Positions 52,544 through 63,477 are shown, counted from the stretch's first letter. The stretch: 64,000 bases of DNA from Candidatus Zhuqueibacterota bacterium (GCA_030950365.1 JAUZRQ010000001.1:1-64000), one strand, 5' to 3'. The notes: a model not told the origin generated them from the letters alone. Numbers and translations: made by a program.

Positions 52544-53633
52544 CGCCGTCTGCCTGCTATCTGGCCTGCTACTTTTGGCGGTTCGGGCCGATGCAGGCGT
52601 GCGTGCCAAGGATTTGATCACCATTAAAGGGCTGCGATCCACGCGGCTGGTGGGATATGGCCTGGTGGTGGGCCTGGATGGCACTGGCGATACCTATCGC
52701 TCTATCGTTGCGCTGCAAACCGCTACCAACATGCTGAAACGGTTTGGCATCAACGTGCCGGCATCGCGCATTCGCTTGAAGAACATCGCCGCCGTCATGA
52801 TTACCGCGCAGGTGCCGCCGTTTCTGCCGGAAGGCAGCACCGTAGATGTGCTAGTTTCTTCCATGGGCGATGCAAAGAGTCTTGAAGGTGGGACGCTGAT
52901 TTTATCGCCGATGGTCGATGAAAATGGTACGCTATTTGCATATGCTCAGGGTGCGGTTTCAATCGGTGGGTTTAATATTGAAAGCATTGGGGGAGATCGA
53001 ATCCGAAAAAATTATGCTCTAGTGGGGCGCGTTCCGAACGGTGCAACTCTACTGAAATCAAATAATAATGTCACTTTTTCCGATTCGACGATCACCTTTG
53101 CACTCAAAGACCCGGATTTCACCACCGCGGTGCGGCTGGCTGAGGCCATTAACGGTAAATTTGGCAACGAAGTCGCCTCGGCGGTGAATGCGGCTCAAAT
53201 TCGTACACGCATCCCTGACGAATTTAAGCCAAAAATAACACAATTTGTTAGCATTATTGAAAATCTTGAAATAGATCCGGATGTGAAAGCGCGCGTGGTC
53301 GTGAACGAACGTACTGGCACAGTAGTCGTGGGAGAACACGTCACCCTGTCGCCTGTGGCCATTGCGCATGGCAACTTGCGTATTGAAATCCAAACCACGC
53401 CGGTGGTGTCTCAGCCGGCACCGTTTTCGCAGGGACAGACGGTGGTGGTGCCGCAAACCCAAACCACCGTGACTGATAATCAAGGGCAATTGCTGTATGT
53501 CGAAAATTCCGCCAGTGTCCGGGATGTAGCGCGGGCGCTGAATGCCCTCGGCGTTTCGCCAAGGGATATTGTGGCGATTTTTCAGGCACTCAAGGAAGCG
53601 GGTGCTCTTAAGGCAGAATTGATTATAATGTGA
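52485..53633 (+). CDS. flgI: Flagellar P-ring protein FlgI
   Basis: Periplasmic ring protein, 382 residues. Signal peptide (AVCLLSGLLLLAVRADAG), then RAKDLITIKGLRSTRLVGYG and LVVGLDGTGDTYRSIVALQT, the FlgI hallmark. The end has SVRDVARALNALGVSPRDIV. ATG 52485 follows GAGGAAAGG. Starts within flgH. Confidence 0.95.
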   Translation: MRIEARNRAGLRGFLTGYFSAVCLLSGLLLLAVRADAGVRAKDLITIKGLRSTRLVGYGLVVGLDGTGDTYRSIVALQTATNMLKRFGINVPASRIRLKNIAAVMITAQVPPFLPEGSTVDVLVSSMGDAKSLEGGTLILSPMVDENGTLFAYAQGAVSIGGFNIESIGGDRIRKNYALVGRVPNGATLLKSNNNVTFSDSTITFALKDPDFTTAVRLAEAINGKFGNEVASAVNAAQIRTRIPDEFKPKITQFVSIIENLEIDPDVKARVVVNERTGTVVVGEHVTLSPVAIAHGNLRIEIQTTPVVSQPAPFSQGQTVVVPQTQTTVTDNQGQLLYVENSASVRDVARALNALGVSPRDIVAIFQALKEAGALKAELIIM

Positions 53634-53637
53634 GCTT

Positions 53638-54384
53638 ATGGTTGAGCGACTATCCGACCTGACGCTGGCCAACGCCTTTTTCGATCGGCTACGGCAGAAG
53701 GCCGAAAGCCAGGACCTTGACCGACTTCACGAAGCCGCCGAGCGTTTTGAAGCGATTTTTGCCAATCTTCTTCTGAAATCGCTTCGCGAATCGATGACCC
53801 GATCAGGGTTATTCGGCGACGGGCTGCGCGGCGAAATTTACCAGGGACTGCTGGAAGAAAAGCTAAGCGAAGTTCTGGCCCGGCGTCGGCAGCTCGGTAT
53901 CGCGGACCTCATCATCCGGCAACTGACCCGCCAGCATCCTACGCCATCAACCGAACAACAATCCTCAGCATCCTCAAAAACGATCGATCCTCAGCAGCGG
54001 GAGCTCCTCGTAAAACGGGCCGCTCAGGCAAGCAATCTGCCTGCGCCGCTAATTTATGCGGTGATTGAACAGGAGAGCGGCTGGAATCCATTGGCTGTTT
54101 CATCCAAAGGAGCCAAAGGTTTGATGCAGCTCATGGATGGAACTGCAGCCATGTTGGGAGTAAAAAATGTATTCAATCCTCTGGAAAATGTATTGGCTGG
54201 GAGTGGCTATTTGAGAAAGCTTTTGGATGAATTTGGGAGGCTGGAGTTGGCACTGGCGGCTTATAATGCCGGTCCCGATACGGTGCGGCGTTACAACCTA
54301 ACGATTCCTCCTTTTCCTGAAACTCAAAATTACGTACGCAGCGTCTTAAATCAAATCAAAGCTCTCAACCTCGATATTAAGTGA
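53638..54384 (+). CDS. flgJ: FlgJ-type rod cap with lytic transglycosylase domain
   Basis: 248 residues in two parts: a rod-binding (FlgJ N-terminal) domain at about 15-100 (AERFEAIFANLLLKSLRESM) and an SLT-type lytic transglycosylase at about 125-240 (VIEQESGWNPLAVSSKGAKG, catalytic Glu146; LALAAYNAGPDTVRRYN). The enterobacterial FlgJ instead has a glucosaminidase-type domain. The enzyme would open the wall for the rod. Follows flgI by 4 bases and overlaps the flgN start area. Confidence 0.9.
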   Translation: MVERLSDLTLANAFFDRLRQKAESQDLDRLHEAAERFEAIFANLLLKSLRESMTRSGLFGDGLRGEIYQGLLEEKLSEVLARRRQLGIADLIIRQLTRQHPTPSTEQQSSASSKTIDPQQRELLVKRAAQASNLPAPLIYAVIEQESGWNPLAVSSKGAKGLMQLMDGTAAMLGVKNVFNPLENVLAGSGYLRKLLDEFGRLELALAAYNAGPDTVRRYNLTIPPFPETQNYVRSVLNQIKALNLDIK

Positions 54385-54392
54385 GGATGGTC

Positions 54393-54896
54393 ATGCGCAT
54401 TATTATTTCGCGGATTTGCGGTCTGCTGAATCGACAGATAGCTATTTATCGTCAGCTAATAGATGCAATGTTAGTTGAACGTAAAGCGCTTCTTGTCCGG
54501 GATATTGAGCATTTGCATGACGCGCTAGAGAAACAACAAGAGTTGGTTGATGAAATACATGATATAATGAAAGATTATGAAGAAGAAGTCGAAAACTTAT
54601 TTGAAAGTTTTGCAATACCGAGACACCCCTCGATAGAAACGGAACAATTGCTAAAAGCGAAACTTGGCCGGGACGCTCGACCTCTCGTACAACTCAGTGA
54701 AAAATTGAAAAAAGTCATCGAACGAGCTAAACAAGTGAATCGGGAAAATCAGAGAATTATAGAAGTTTCCAATGCCTTCTTTAAATCTTATTTTCGGCTC
54801 CTAACAGATATTCGGTCGCAAGCCTTTGGCTATACACATAAAGGCGTTGCTGATCGCGCTGCAGGACGTAATGTCGCTATTAACCATCGTATTTAA
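54393..54896 (+). CDS. flgN: FlgN-like export chaperone
   Basis: 167 residues, almost all helix, with the FlgN-type repeated helices (YRQLIDAMLVERKALLVRDI, HLHDALEKQQELVDEIHDIM) and location directly before flgK. FlgN escorts FlgK and FlgL. The ATG at 54393 is chosen over the GTG at 54381 because GAGG lies 8 bases before it. No flgM is found between flgJ and flgN. Confidence 0.75.
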   Translation: MRIIISRICGLLNRQIAIYRQLIDAMLVERKALLVRDIEHLHDALEKQQELVDEIHDIMKDYEEEVENLFESFAIPRHPSIETEQLLKAKLGRDARPLVQLSEKLKKVIERAKQVNRENQRIIEVSNAFFKSYFRLLTDIRSQAFGYTHKGVADRAAGRNVAINHRI

Positions 54897-54910
54897 CTTG
54901 AGTTTGCGCC

Positions 54911-56281
54911 ATGCCCGGTTTATTTGGAATCCTCGAGCTTGGAAAACGTACCCTTATTTCCCAACAGATCGCTCAAAGCATTGTTGGAAATAATATTGCT
55001 AATGTGAATACAGAAGGCTATTCTCGCCAAAGGACTAATTTTGAGCAAGTGGGATCGCTTCGTACTCCCTGGGGGACAATTGGCCTGGGGGTACAGGTTA
55101 AAAACATTAGTCGGATGCGGGATGCATTGGTTGACCGGTTATACCGGGATGCAAGCGCGACCTATCGCGAATGGGAAACCAAAGCCGGTTTTATGAGACA
55201 AATCGATGCGATTTTTACAGAAATTGATGATGCGGGGATCGGTAGCAAATTGGACGCATTTTTTAATGCCTGGAACGATTTGGCCAACGATCCAGAAAGT
55301 TCTCAACCTCGAATTGCCTTGCGGGAAAGTGCCAGAGCTCTTACCGCAGCCTTTAATGATGTTGCAAACAAATTGAAATGGCAAAAAGAGAATATTAATA
55401 CCCGCATATCGAAGGCCGTTGACGAATTCAATAACATTATTAAAAAGATTGCGGAGTTAAACACAAAGATTCCGTCCTCGGCGGCTAATAGCAGTCAGGT
55501 GAATGAACTTCTGGATGAGCGTGACCGCTTATTGGACCGATTGTCAGAAATGGCTGATATCCAGATTTTTGAACGGAGCAACCAGGGCATCGCTGTTTAT
55601 GCCGGCTCTACCAGTCTTATTGAAGGAAGCTATTATCAAGAGCTTACAACTACTATTGATATACAAAATGACCTCCCTGTCGTTACCGTTTTATTACCTG
55701 ATGGCAACGAGCTGGAGCCGACGAGTGGAGAATTCAAGGCTCTTTTGGAACTCAGGGATGAGATTATTCCAGAGTATGAAAATGATCTAAATACGCTTGC
55801 CAAAAATATCGTAGAGCAGGTCAATGCTTATCACAAAGTAGGCTATACTTTAGCTGGGGAAACAGGCTATAATTTTTTTGATAACCGTTATATCACAGCA
55901 GCTACCATTCGGATTGACCCCGATATTGAAGAGGATGCTAATAACATTATTGCGGCTGCCGAAGATGCAGCCGGGGATAATACCCAGGCGTTGCGCATCG
56001 CCTCTTTGAAAAACACAACCTTGATTGGGGATTACACTTTTCGAGATTATTATGCAAGCTTAATTACCAAAGTGGGTCTGGATGGACAAACGGCTGAAGA
56101 CCTTTCTCGCTCCAACGAAATATTGGTCAACCAAACTGTTCTTCAACGTGAAACCACGATTGGAGTTTCGCTGGATGAGGAAATGGTTAATTTAATCCGC
56201 TACCAACAATCCTACCTGGCAGCTTCACGTATGATAGCTACCGTGGATCAAATGATCGAAGCCATCATTAATTTGCGGTAG
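54911..56281 (+). CDS. flgK: Flagellar hook-filament junction protein FlgK
   Basis: First junction protein, 456 residues, rather short. N-terminal GILELGKRTLISQQIAQSIV, NNIANVNTEGYSRQRTNFEQ; middle NSSQVNELLDERDRLLDRLS; C-terminal GVSLDEEMVNLIRYQQSYLA. All are FlgK hallmarks. Weak ribosome site. Confidence 0.93.
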   Translation: MPGLFGILELGKRTLISQQIAQSIVGNNIANVNTEGYSRQRTNFEQVGSLRTPWGTIGLGVQVKNISRMRDALVDRLYRDASATYREWETKAGFMRQIDAIFTEIDDAGIGSKLDAFFNAWNDLANDPESSQPRIALRESARALTAAFNDVANKLKWQKENINTRISKAVDEFNNIIKKIAELNTKIPSSAANSSQVNELLDERDRLLDRLSEMADIQIFERSNQGIAVYAGSTSLIEGSYYQELTTTIDIQNDLPVVTVLLPDGNELEPTSGEFKALLELRDEIIPEYENDLNTLAKNIVEQVNAYHKVGYTLAGETGYNFFDNRYITAATIRIDPDIEEDANNIIAAAEDAAGDNTQALRIASLKNTTLIGDYTFRDYYASLITKVGLDGQTAEDLSRSNEILVNQTVLQRETTIGVSLDEEMVNLIRYQQSYLAASRMIATVDQMIEAIINLR

Positions 56282-56626
56282 AGATACACACCACACCAAA
56301 TCAGATTCATTTTTCATTCCTTAACTCGTTTATCATGGAATAATATTTGGTATTTGATAGCATGAGGAAAAGCGCTATCCTTCTTTCTTTATCCGCTGGC
56401 TTTCTTTGCATTCGGATAGATAATGATTGAGTGCTACAACCAGACGGCTACGTTGTTGTCACCAGAAATTTGACCTCAGGTAGGGAACAACCGTGATGGC
56501 AAGGATTGTTAATAATTTTTAAAAATATTCCTTGCTATATCGAGCGTTAACCCCTTAATTTTTATCATAATTGTCCGATCACCAAGAATGTACATGCCCC
56601 AAAAGGAGTATTTCTCTGGAGGACGT
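56282..56626. other. Intergenic region before flgL
   Basis: 345 bases without a gene. It contains the weak sigma-28-like site described separately; the -24/-12-like site near 56347 has the wrong spacing. No terminator for flgK is clear. Confidence 0.5.
56555..56581 (+). promoter_or_regulatory. Possible sigma-28 promoter before flgL
   Basis: TTAA at 56555-56558 and TCCGATC at 56574-56580 resemble a sigma-28 element with imperfect -35 and -10. It is 46 bases before flgL. Low confidence. Confidence 0.3.
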
Positions 56627-57532
56627 ATGCGTATTACCAATAAGCAGGTTTATTTGACCGTGCTCACCAATATAGAACGGCCGGCTCGAAGAATGCTGAA
56701 ACTTCAGACGCAGCTTTCCTCCGGAAAGCGCATCAACCGCTATTCTGATGATCCTTTGGCTGCGGGTGAGGTGGAGCGATATCGAGGGGAAAAAGCCAGT
56801 ACCTTACAGTATAAAAAGAATATTACTGATGGTTTAATGTGGATGCGTCAGACGGAAATAGCTTTGGATCGGCTCGAACAGAATATCATTCGTGCAAAAG
56901 CTCTTGCCGTTGAAGCGGCCAATTCAACCAAATCTTCTGATGATCGTCTGACCATAGCCAACGAAGTAAACCAGATACTGGAAGATGTGGTATCTATTGC
57001 CAATGCAAATTTTCGTGAGAAATATCTATTTGCTGGGATTCATACCAAACAACGTCCCTTTGTAGAAGTACGTGATTCCAACGGCTATATTGAATCGGTT
57101 ACCATGAGCGATGACAACACGGCCAGTCTTTATCGACTGGTCGGCAATGGTCTTCAAATCCAGGTGAACATCCCCGGCAAAGAAGTGTTTAATCTTACAG
57201 ATGGTCCGATTTCAACCCTAATCGATTTGCGGGATAGTCTTCAAAAAAATGATATCGATGGCATTAATGCTTCTTTAGCAGCGCTCGATAATGTATTAGA
57301 AAAGTCGCTTAATGCGCGGACAACTCTGGGCTCCAGGATGGCCCGTATGAACACTATGAAAGATGCATTGAGTACCACCGAAGTCGACATCGTTCGCAAT
57401 ATTTCCGAGCTTGAAGATGCGGATGTTGCTGATCTGATTATGAAGTTGACTTCGGAAGAAGTTGGCTATCGGAGTGCAATAGGGGCTGCTGCTCGTATTA
57501 TGCAAACCAATCTTGTGGACATACTCACTTAG
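56627..57532 (+). CDS. flgL: Flagellar hook-filament junction protein FlgL
   Basis: Second junction protein, 301 residues. N-terminal ITNKQVYLTVLTNIERPARR and KLQTQLSSGKRINRYSDDPL, C-terminal SELEDADVADLIMKLTSEEV are flagellin-fold and FlgL hallmarks. Start 56627 follows GGAGG; ATG 56588 has no such site. Followed by fliW after 14 bases. Confidence 0.93.
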   Translation: MRITNKQVYLTVLTNIERPARRMLKLQTQLSSGKRINRYSDDPLAAGEVERYRGEKASTLQYKKNITDGLMWMRQTEIALDRLEQNIIRAKALAVEAANSTKSSDDRLTIANEVNQILEDVVSIANANFREKYLFAGIHTKQRPFVEVRDSNGYIESVTMSDDNTASLYRLVGNGLQIQVNIPGKEVFNLTDGPISTLIDLRDSLQKNDIDGINASLAALDNVLEKSLNARTTLGSRMARMNTMKDALSTTEVDIVRNISELEDADVADLIMKLTSEEVGYRSAIGAAARIMQTNLVDILT

Positions 57533-57546
57533 GAGAATTGAGGCCA

Positions 57547-58026
57547 ATGGCAGCAAAATCAGGAACCACGAAAAAACCGAGCAAAGCGAAACGGAATCTC
57601 TCCCTGGAGCATCCCAGATTGGGGGCGGTGGAATATCTTGAAGAAGACGTGTATCATTTCCCGCAAGGACTGCTGGGATTTGAAAAACGAAAGCATTATA
57701 TCCTGGTCGAGCGAGAGGAGTACTATCCGTTTGTCTGGATGATCAGCACCGATGAACCGACCACCAGCTTTGTTCTGGTCAATCCGCTGATCTTTCTGCC
57801 GGACTATAATCCCAATATCTCCAAGCGTGAATTGAACGAATTGCAAATTGATAATCCGCAAAGCTTGCTGATGTACGTTATAATTACTTTGAATCGTGAT
57901 CCTTTAAAAACGACAGCCAATCTTTGCGGACCTATACTCATCAACACGGAGAAGAAAATTGGGAAGCAGTTGGTACTCCTTGATGACAGCTACTCGACCA
58001 AGCATCCGATACTTAAATCTGAATGA
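57547..58026 (+). CDS. fliW: Flagellar assembly factor FliW
   Basis: 159-residue regulator that binds flagellin and CsrA. It has a basic N-terminal extension (SGTTKKPSKAKRNLS), then the FliW core: YHFPQGLLGFEKRKHYILVE, PLIFLPDYNP, NPQSLLMYVIITLNRDPLKT and NLCGPILINTEKKIGKQLVL. The start at 57547 has GGAGAA before it. Directly before csrA. Confidence 0.93.
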   Translation: MAAKSGTTKKPSKAKRNLSLEHPRLGAVEYLEEDVYHFPQGLLGFEKRKHYILVEREEYYPFVWMISTDEPTTSFVLVNPLIFLPDYNPNISKRELNELQIDNPQSLLMYVIITLNRDPLKTTANLCGPILINTEKKIGKQLVLLDDSYSTKHPILKSE

Positions 58027-58050
58027 GCCGAAACGAAACGAGGAGAAGGT

Positions 58051-58326
58051 ATGTTAGTCCTGACAAGGAGGTTGGGCGAGACCATCGTAATCGGAGATGA
58101 TATCGTCATTAAGATCGTGGATATACACGGCAAGCAGATCCGTGTTGGCATCGAAGCACCGTCGGAGATCAGCGTCTATCGAGGCGAGATTTACGAGCGT
58201 ATCATGCAAGAAAACAAAGCCGCCGCCGAAGCCGCCGACGTGAATACCGATGCAATCGAGGAGAATGTCAAAAAGATCTTAGTAGAAAAATCCACCAATG
58301 GAGATAAGGTGGAGAAAGGGAGCTGA
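58051..58326 (+). CDS. csrA: Carbon storage / translation regulator CsrA
   Basis: RNA-binding post-transcriptional repressor, 91 residues, longer than usual (60-75) by a polar C-terminal extension. MLVLTRRLGETIVIGDDIVI and the IKVVDIHGKQIRVGIEAPSE type core are clear. The pairing with FliW suggests the partner switch where FliW frees flagellin mRNA from CsrA. GAGGAGAAGG ribosome site. Confidence 0.95.
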   Translation: MLVLTRRLGETIVIGDDIVIKIVDIHGKQIRVGIEAPSEISVYRGEIYERIMQENKAAAEAADVNTDAIEENVKKILVEKSTNGDKVEKGS

Positions 58327-58339
58327 AGCTCCCTTTTTT
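58315..58339 (+). terminator. Terminator after csrA
   Basis: Arms GGGAGC (58318-58323) and GCTCCC (58328-58333) with a 4-base TGAA loop that includes the stop codon of csrA, followed by six T (58334-58339). Marks the end of the flagellar cluster. Confidence 0.93.
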
Positions 58340-58587
58340 GTTTGCATTTATGATTCACCTTCGCTCTATGTCCCTATCTATCCGCTTTTTTTCTTACTAA
58401 ATTCTTCAATGAGTGTATAGGTTCCATACCGCAATTCCGTCTGACAATCCCATTTTAATTTTATCGACAAAAATTAAACTCTCTTAATACCTTTGGGTTC
58501 TTTTGCCGACTTTCCGAAAATGTACTGAGAGCGACAAACCAGAAAAGTCCTTTTTTGAGTCAGATATCCAATCCCCAAACAAAATCC
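58340..58587. other. Gap between csrA and the glycan genes
   Basis: About 250 bases, A+T-rich, without a gene. No clear promoter; the following gene starts with a weak ribosome site. Confidence 0.5.
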
Positions 58588-61500
58588 ATGAACCTCCAAC
58601 AGGAAATCCATTTAGCTGAAAAATTGTTCGAACAGGGCGATATTGCGAGTGCGCGCAAGCGGCTGGAGGCCCTGCAACGCCGGCATCCGTCCAATGCCGA
58701 GGTGCTGAACAATCTGGCTGTTATCGCGCAGGCCGAGGGCGACACCAACACCGCCCTACAGCTCCTGTGGAAAGCCTGGCAACATGATGCCGGCCATGCG
58801 GATGTGCAAAACAATCTGCTAACCGTGCTGATCGGCCAGGAAAAATGGGCGGCTATGGTGGCTTTGTGCGGCTTTTATTTGCGCCTACAATCAAAGCTGG
58901 CGAAACGGCCGCAGACCTGGCAAGACGCCCTGGAAACCGTCGTCCGGCAATGGATTTTGCATTATCTGGAGCACCCGGAGGCCGGATTCTGGCACGATCA
59001 TAAGGAGATGCCGGTTGCCCTAAAAAAGACGCTTGCCCAAAACGAGATCGGTCCGAAAAATCCAAAAGCTTTCTGGCAAACCCTGGCCGCCGCCATGACT
59101 GCGGTCGCGCTACACGCACAGACCGGGAAGGCGAGGCGGTGGCTGCTAAAGAATCCGCCTGGCGAGGCGCACAAACCGCTCTGGCAAGCTGTGCTGGCGG
59201 TACTCTGGTTGCTCGATTTCCGCGTGTATGAGGCCATCCATTTTGCAGAACCGCTGTTGGCAAAGCCGGAGACTCGGGATCTTGGGCAGGCGATGATGGA
59301 TCGCGCGAGGCAAATGGAACCGCGGCCCGAGGTAGATCAGGCGTATCGACGCTTGCTAGTGGTCATGGAAGAGGGCATCGGCAATATGGTGATGATGACG
59401 CCGACCCTGCGGGCACTGCGACAACGGTTTCCCGAAAGCCACATCGCCGTGATGGGCAAAAAGCCGAGCACCGATATCCTGACCGATCTGAATTGCGTGG
59501 ATGAAGTCCTGCACGGCTGGCAGGATGAGCGGTTCGATCTGGCACTCTGCGGCGTATGGAGTTCACAGATGCGACAGAGGTTTCAGCGGAAGTTTGACGA
59601 AAACGTGGAATTTGTGTACGCCGCTGACCTGCGCGTGGGGCTCGAGCACGAGGCCGAGGCCAATTTTAAGCTGGCGCGTTTTTTAGGCTATCGCGGCGAA
59701 ATGCCCATGCCTTCGGTCACCGTACGTAAACCCGACTTAAATGTGAAACTCAAAAAGCCGGTGGCGGTACTGGCCAATGCCTCGCAGGGCAATGGCGGCT
59801 GGGAGCGCAAGCGATGGCCGCACTATCGCGAGCTGGCGAAACGGCTGATGCAGAAGGGGTACACCGTGGTGGCTGTGGGGGGCATAGAGGAGGCGGAACG
59901 CTTTGGAGCGGATTACTGGCCGGCCGGCGTGATCGACTTGCAGGGACGGTTGAGCCTGCCCGAGACGGCCTGGGTGCTGCAAAAGGCCGACCTGTTTATC
60001 GGCAATGACAGTGCGCCCGCGCATCTGGCTGCGGCAGTGGGCACGTCGACGTTCGTGCTGTTTGGCGCCACGCTTATCACGAAAAACCGACCGCTGGGCA
60101 AAAACGTGCGCGTACTCACCCGCGATTTGGCCTGCAGCCCGTGCCAGTACACCGAACGCTGGCAAACCTGCCAGGACTGGCAGTGCATGATAGCCATGTC
60201 CCCGGAGTGGGTGCTGCAGGAAGTCGAGCGCGGCATCGAAACGCCGCGGCTGATGTTGGTGCGCAAGGACTACCGCGACCTGCGTCTGATTCGCCGGGAA
60301 GATGGGCTGATCCTGAGCGATGGCCAGCATGAGGAGCGGCTGGTGGTGCACCTGGTGGGCAAGGGCAAAACCAACTTTCCCTGGGGCATGGAAATCGAGG
60401 TGCAGCGTGTTCTGGAACAGATGGGCTGCGAGGTGTTCCACACCGATTATGTGGCCGACCGGCACGATTTCAAATACAAATTTCTGCGGCCGGCCCATTT
60501 GATGCTGGTGTTCCGGGGTAGCGGTATTCCGCCAGAGCTGATTCAGCAGGCAAGCTGCCGTACGGTGCTCTGGTATCAAGACGATGTGTTCTCTACCCGG
60601 CACGCACCGCGCGACCTGGCCTACAACGGGCGATTCTTCGATGCCGTGTACACCTTTGATTACAACGCCATCGACGCCTACCGTGAGTTCGGCATCCAGA
60701 AGGTGGACTGGTTGCCACTGGCCGCCGCGCCGGAAATTTATCACAAACAGTTCCTCGAGAAAAAATACGATGTGGTTTTCGTGGGAAATTTATATCCCAA
60801 TCGTAAGACGCTGGTTGAACGGCTATCAAAAAAGTTCGATGTGAAGGTATTTCAGGCTTATAACGAAGAAGCGGCCCAGATTTACAACCAGAGCAAAATC
60901 GTTCTCAATCTGGGCATCGGCCGCACGGGCATCCAGCAGCGCGTGTTTGAGGTGCTGCTTTGCGGTGCGTTTTTAATGACCAACGAGATCCCTAAAGAAG
61001 GCCGGCTGTTCGAGGACCGCAAGCATCTGGTGTATTTCAACGAAAACAACATCGAGGAACTGATTGCTTATTATCTCGAACACGAGGACGAGCGCGAACG
61101 CATCGCCGAAAACGGCTACCGGCTGGCTATGCAGAAACACACCTACCGCAACCGGCTGGAAAAGCTACTGCGCGATCAATTCGTGTTTGAAGAAGAAAGT
61201 GGGACTCGCTGGAATGAGCGGCGGCCGACTATCCAGGTGCGCGAGGCCATTCCGGGATTCCGTCCGGTAAACGTCGAGCGCATCCGGCAGCGGTTGCAAT
61301 CGCGCGAGCTGCGCATTTTTGCCGCCTTCCGCAATTTCAACTGGGAAAACCCCAATTTGCAGCCGGCGCTGGAATCTTTCGGCGCGGTGATTCGCTATGA
61401 CTGGCATGAGCATGGCTTCTCGCAATACGACCCGGGATGGCACGAATCGCGCAAGGCGCGCATGAACCAGCAACTGCTGGAAGCCGTGTCGCAGGCGCAT

Positions 61501-62292
61501 CAGCAGGCCTCCATCGACATCTTTTTCGGCTATCTCTCGGGTCGGCTGATTTTCCCAGGCATGCTGCAGGCCATCCGGCGGATGGGCATCCTATCCCTCA
61601 ACATTTATCTCGATGATGTCAAAGGCTTTTGGGGCAATCTGGAACCGACCGGGTTTTCCAGCATGATTGATATCGCCAATGGCTTCGATTTGTGCTGGAC
61701 CACGCACGAGCCGGCGGTGGCCTGGTATGAGGCCATGGGCGGACGGGCGATTTTTTTACCGCCGGGCGCCAATCCAGAGATTTTTCGGCCCATCGAAGGC
61801 ATCGAGAAAGACATCGATGTGGTGTTCGTCGGGCAGAAATACGGTCGCCGCGGCGAGATGATCGAGCGCCTGCGCGCCCTGGGCATCGATGCCCGTGGCT
61901 TTGGCCGCGGCTGGGATACCGGTGAGGTCTCGCAGGAAACCATGATCGAACTGTTCAGCCGCGCCCGAATCGTGCTGGGCATGGCCGAAACACCGGAAGA
62001 CCATGTAACCGAGCTGCAGATCAAAGGGCGCGATTTTGAAGTGCCTATGTGCGGTGCGCTGTATTTGACCCAGCACAATCCGGCGTTGCAGCCATTCTTC
62101 CGGTTTGGCGAAGAAATAGATACGTACCGCGACCAACATGAATTGATCAGCAAAGTGAGGTACTACCTGAGTCATCCTGAGCATGCCGAGCAGATCCGAC
62201 GGAAAGCCCGCCGGCGTAGTTTACGCGATCACACGTGGGAAGCGCGATTTCAGACGGCGTTCGAAGCGCTTTTGAATGCGGTATCGGAATAG
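58588..62292 (+). CDS. Giant multi-domain glycosyltransferase (TPR-GT9-CgeB-CgeB)
   Basis: 1234 residues with at least four parts. Residues 1-85: TPR-like repeats ([20 protein letters not shown]). Residues about 250-545: heptosyltransferase (GT9) fold with [20 protein letters not shown] and [17 protein letters not shown]. Residues about 585-870 and about 905-1234: two glycosyltransferases of the CgeB/spore-protein type ([20 protein letters not shown] and [20 protein letters not shown], each followed by an acceptor-side Glyco_trans_1_2 motif with [12 protein letters not shown] or [12 protein letters not shown]). No membrane segment. Together with gmd and the aminotransferase it suggests glycan assembly on the flagellin or surface polymers. 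The ATG at 58588 is preferred; an in-frame TTG at 58555 has no support. Confidence 0.8.
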   Translation: MNLQQEIHLAEKLFEQGDIASARKRLEALQRRHPSNAEVLNNLAVIAQAEGDTNTALQLLWKAWQHDAGHADVQNNLLTVLIGQEKWAAMVALCGFYLRLQSKLAKRPQTWQDALETVVRQWILHYLEHPEAGFWHDHKEMPVALKKTLAQNEIGPKNPKAFWQTLAAAMTAVALHAQTGKARRWLLKNPPGEAHKPLWQAVLAVLWLLDFRVYEAIHFAEPLLAKPETRDLGQAMMDRARQMEPRPEVDQAYRRLLVVMEEGIGNMVMMTPTLRALRQRFPESHIAVMGKKPSTDILTDLNCVDEVLHGWQDERFDLALCGVWSSQMRQRFQRKFDENVEFVYAADLRVGLEHEAEANFKLARFLGYRGEMPMPSVTVRKPDLNVKLKKPVAVLANASQGNGGWERKRWPHYRELAKRLMQKGYTVVAVGGIEEAERFGADYWPAGVIDLQGRLSLPETAWVLQKADLFIGNDSAPAHLAAAVGTSTFVLFGATLITKNRPLGKNVRVLTRDLACSPCQYTERWQTCQDWQCMIAMSPEWVLQEVERGIETPRLMLVRKDYRDLRLIRREDGLILSDGQHEERLVVHLVGKGKTNFPWGMEIEVQRVLEQMGCEVFHTDYVADRHDFKYKFLRPAHLMLVFRGSGIPPELIQQASCRTVLWYQDDVFSTRHAPRDLAYNGRFFDAVYTFDYNAIDAYREFGIQKVDWLPLAAAPEIYHKQFLEKKYDVVFVGNLYPNRKTLVERLSKKFDVKVFQAYNEEAAQIYNQSKIVLNLGIGRTGIQQRVFEVLLCGAFLMTNEIPKEGRLFEDRKHLVYFNENNIEELIAYYLEHEDERERIAENGYRLAMQKHTYRNRLEKLLRDQFVFEEESGTRWNERRPTIQVREAIPGFRPVNVERIRQRLQSRELRIFAAFRNFNWENPNLQPALESFGAVIRYDWHEHGFSQYDPGWHESRKARMNQQLLEAVSQAHQQASIDIFFGYLSGRLIFPGMLQAIRRMGILSLNIYLDDVKGFWGNLEPTGFSSMIDIANGFDLCWTTHEPAVAWYEAMGGRAIFLPPGANPEIFRPIEGIEKDIDVVFVGQKYGRRGEMIERLRALGIDARGFGRGWDTGEVSQETMIELFSRARIVLGMAETPEDHVTELQIKGRDFEVPMCGALYLTQHNPALQPFFRFGEEIDTYRDQHELISKVRYYLSHPEHAEQIRRKARRRSLRDHTWEARFQTAFEALLNAVSE

Positions 62293-62302
62293 GAATCAGA
62301 AG

Positions 62303-63475
62303 ATGCAAACTTCAGATCCGGAAAAAACGAAGGCCGGCGCAGGAAGGATAGCACTGATTACGGGCATCACCGGCCAGGATGGCAGCTATCTGGCCGAGCT
62401 GCTGCTGGAGAAGGGCTACATTGTCCATGGCCTGATTCGCCGTAGCAGCCATTTCAACACCACGCGCATCGACCATCTGTTCCAGGATCCGCACGAGGAG
62501 GAGGTACGGCTGTTTTTACATTACAGCGACCTCAGCGATTCCAGCAACCTGGCGCGTCTGCTCCGGCGCATCCGCCCGGATGAAATTTACCACCTCGGCG
62601 CGCAAAGCCACGTGCGCGTGAGTTTCGACATGCCGGAATTCACCGCCAACATCACCGGCATGGGCACCATTCGTCTGCTGGAGGCCATTCGCGAGGCGGA
62701 AATCGAGACGAAATTTTACCAGGCGTCCAGCAGCGAGATGTTCGGCAAAGTGCAGGAAATTCCGCAAAACGAGAACACACCGTTTTATCCGCGCAGTCCG
62801 TATGGTTGCGCCAAGGTGTTTGCCTACTGGACGACGGTCAATTATCGCGAGAGTTACGACCTGTTTGCGGTCAACGGCATCCTGTTCAATCACGAATCTC
62901 CCCGGCGCGGCGAAACGTTTGTCACCCGCAAGATCACCCGTGCCGTGGCGCGCATTAAAGCCGGATTGCAGCACGAGCTGTTTCTGGGCAATCTCGACGC
63001 CAGGCGCGACTGGGGCTACGCCAAAGAATATGTCGAGGCCATGTACCGTATGATGCAGCATCCCCAGCCTGAGGACTTTGTCATCGCCACCGGAGAATCG
63101 CATTCGGTGCGGGAATTCGTCGAGCTGGCGTTTGAACTCGCCGGACTGGACTGGAAGAAGTACGTAAAAATCGACCGCAAATACTTTCGCCCGGCCGAAG
63201 TGGACCTGCTTCTCGGCGATGCGTCGAAAGCGAAGCGGCTTTTGGGCTGGCAACCGAGAGTGAAATTTGAAGAGCTGGTGCGGCTGATGCTGGTGTCCGA
63301 TTTAAAGCTGCTGGCGCTGCAAATGGGCGGCTTTCAAGATGTACACGTGGTGGATACTCCGGTGCGGAACCTGGCCACGTTCAGGGAGACCTATGTCAAA
63401 CTGAGCCGTGAGGGTAGCATGCAGCAAAAAAATCTGGTGCAATCCATTGAAAAACTGGACGAAAACGAGTGGTGA
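62303..63475 (+). CDS. gmd: GDP-mannose 4,6-dehydratase
   Basis: Short-chain dehydrogenase fold enzyme making GDP-4-keto-6-deoxy-D-mannose, the precursor of fucose, rhamnose and perosamine. Rossmann motif [33 protein letters not shown], active-site YGCAK (Tyr-x3-Lys), and [20 protein letters not shown], which is highly typical for Gmd. 390 residues. The ATG at 62303 is chosen over 62276, which lies inside the previous gene. A DegT aminotransferase gene follows after 2 bases. Confidence 0.95.
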   Translation: MQTSDPEKTKAGAGRIALITGITGQDGSYLAELLLEKGYIVHGLIRRSSHFNTTRIDHLFQDPHEEEVRLFLHYSDLSDSSNLARLLRRIRPDEIYHLGAQSHVRVSFDMPEFTANITGMGTIRLLEAIREAEIETKFYQASSSEMFGKVQEIPQNENTPFYPRSPYGCAKVFAYWTTVNYRESYDLFAVNGILFNHESPRRGETFVTRKITRAVARIKAGLQHELFLGNLDARRDWGYAKEYVEAMYRMMQHPQPEDFVIATGESHSVREFVELAFELAGLDWKKYVKIDRKYFRPAEVDLLLGDASKAKRLLGWQPRVKFEELVRLMLVSDLKLLALQMGGFQDVHVVDTPVRNLATFRETYVKLSREGSMQQKNLVQSIEKLDENEW

Positions 63476-63477
63476 TC

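Noticed and set aside
56347-56364. TTGGTATTTGATAGCA before flgL as a sigma-54 promoter
   Set aside because: GG and GC are one base too close.
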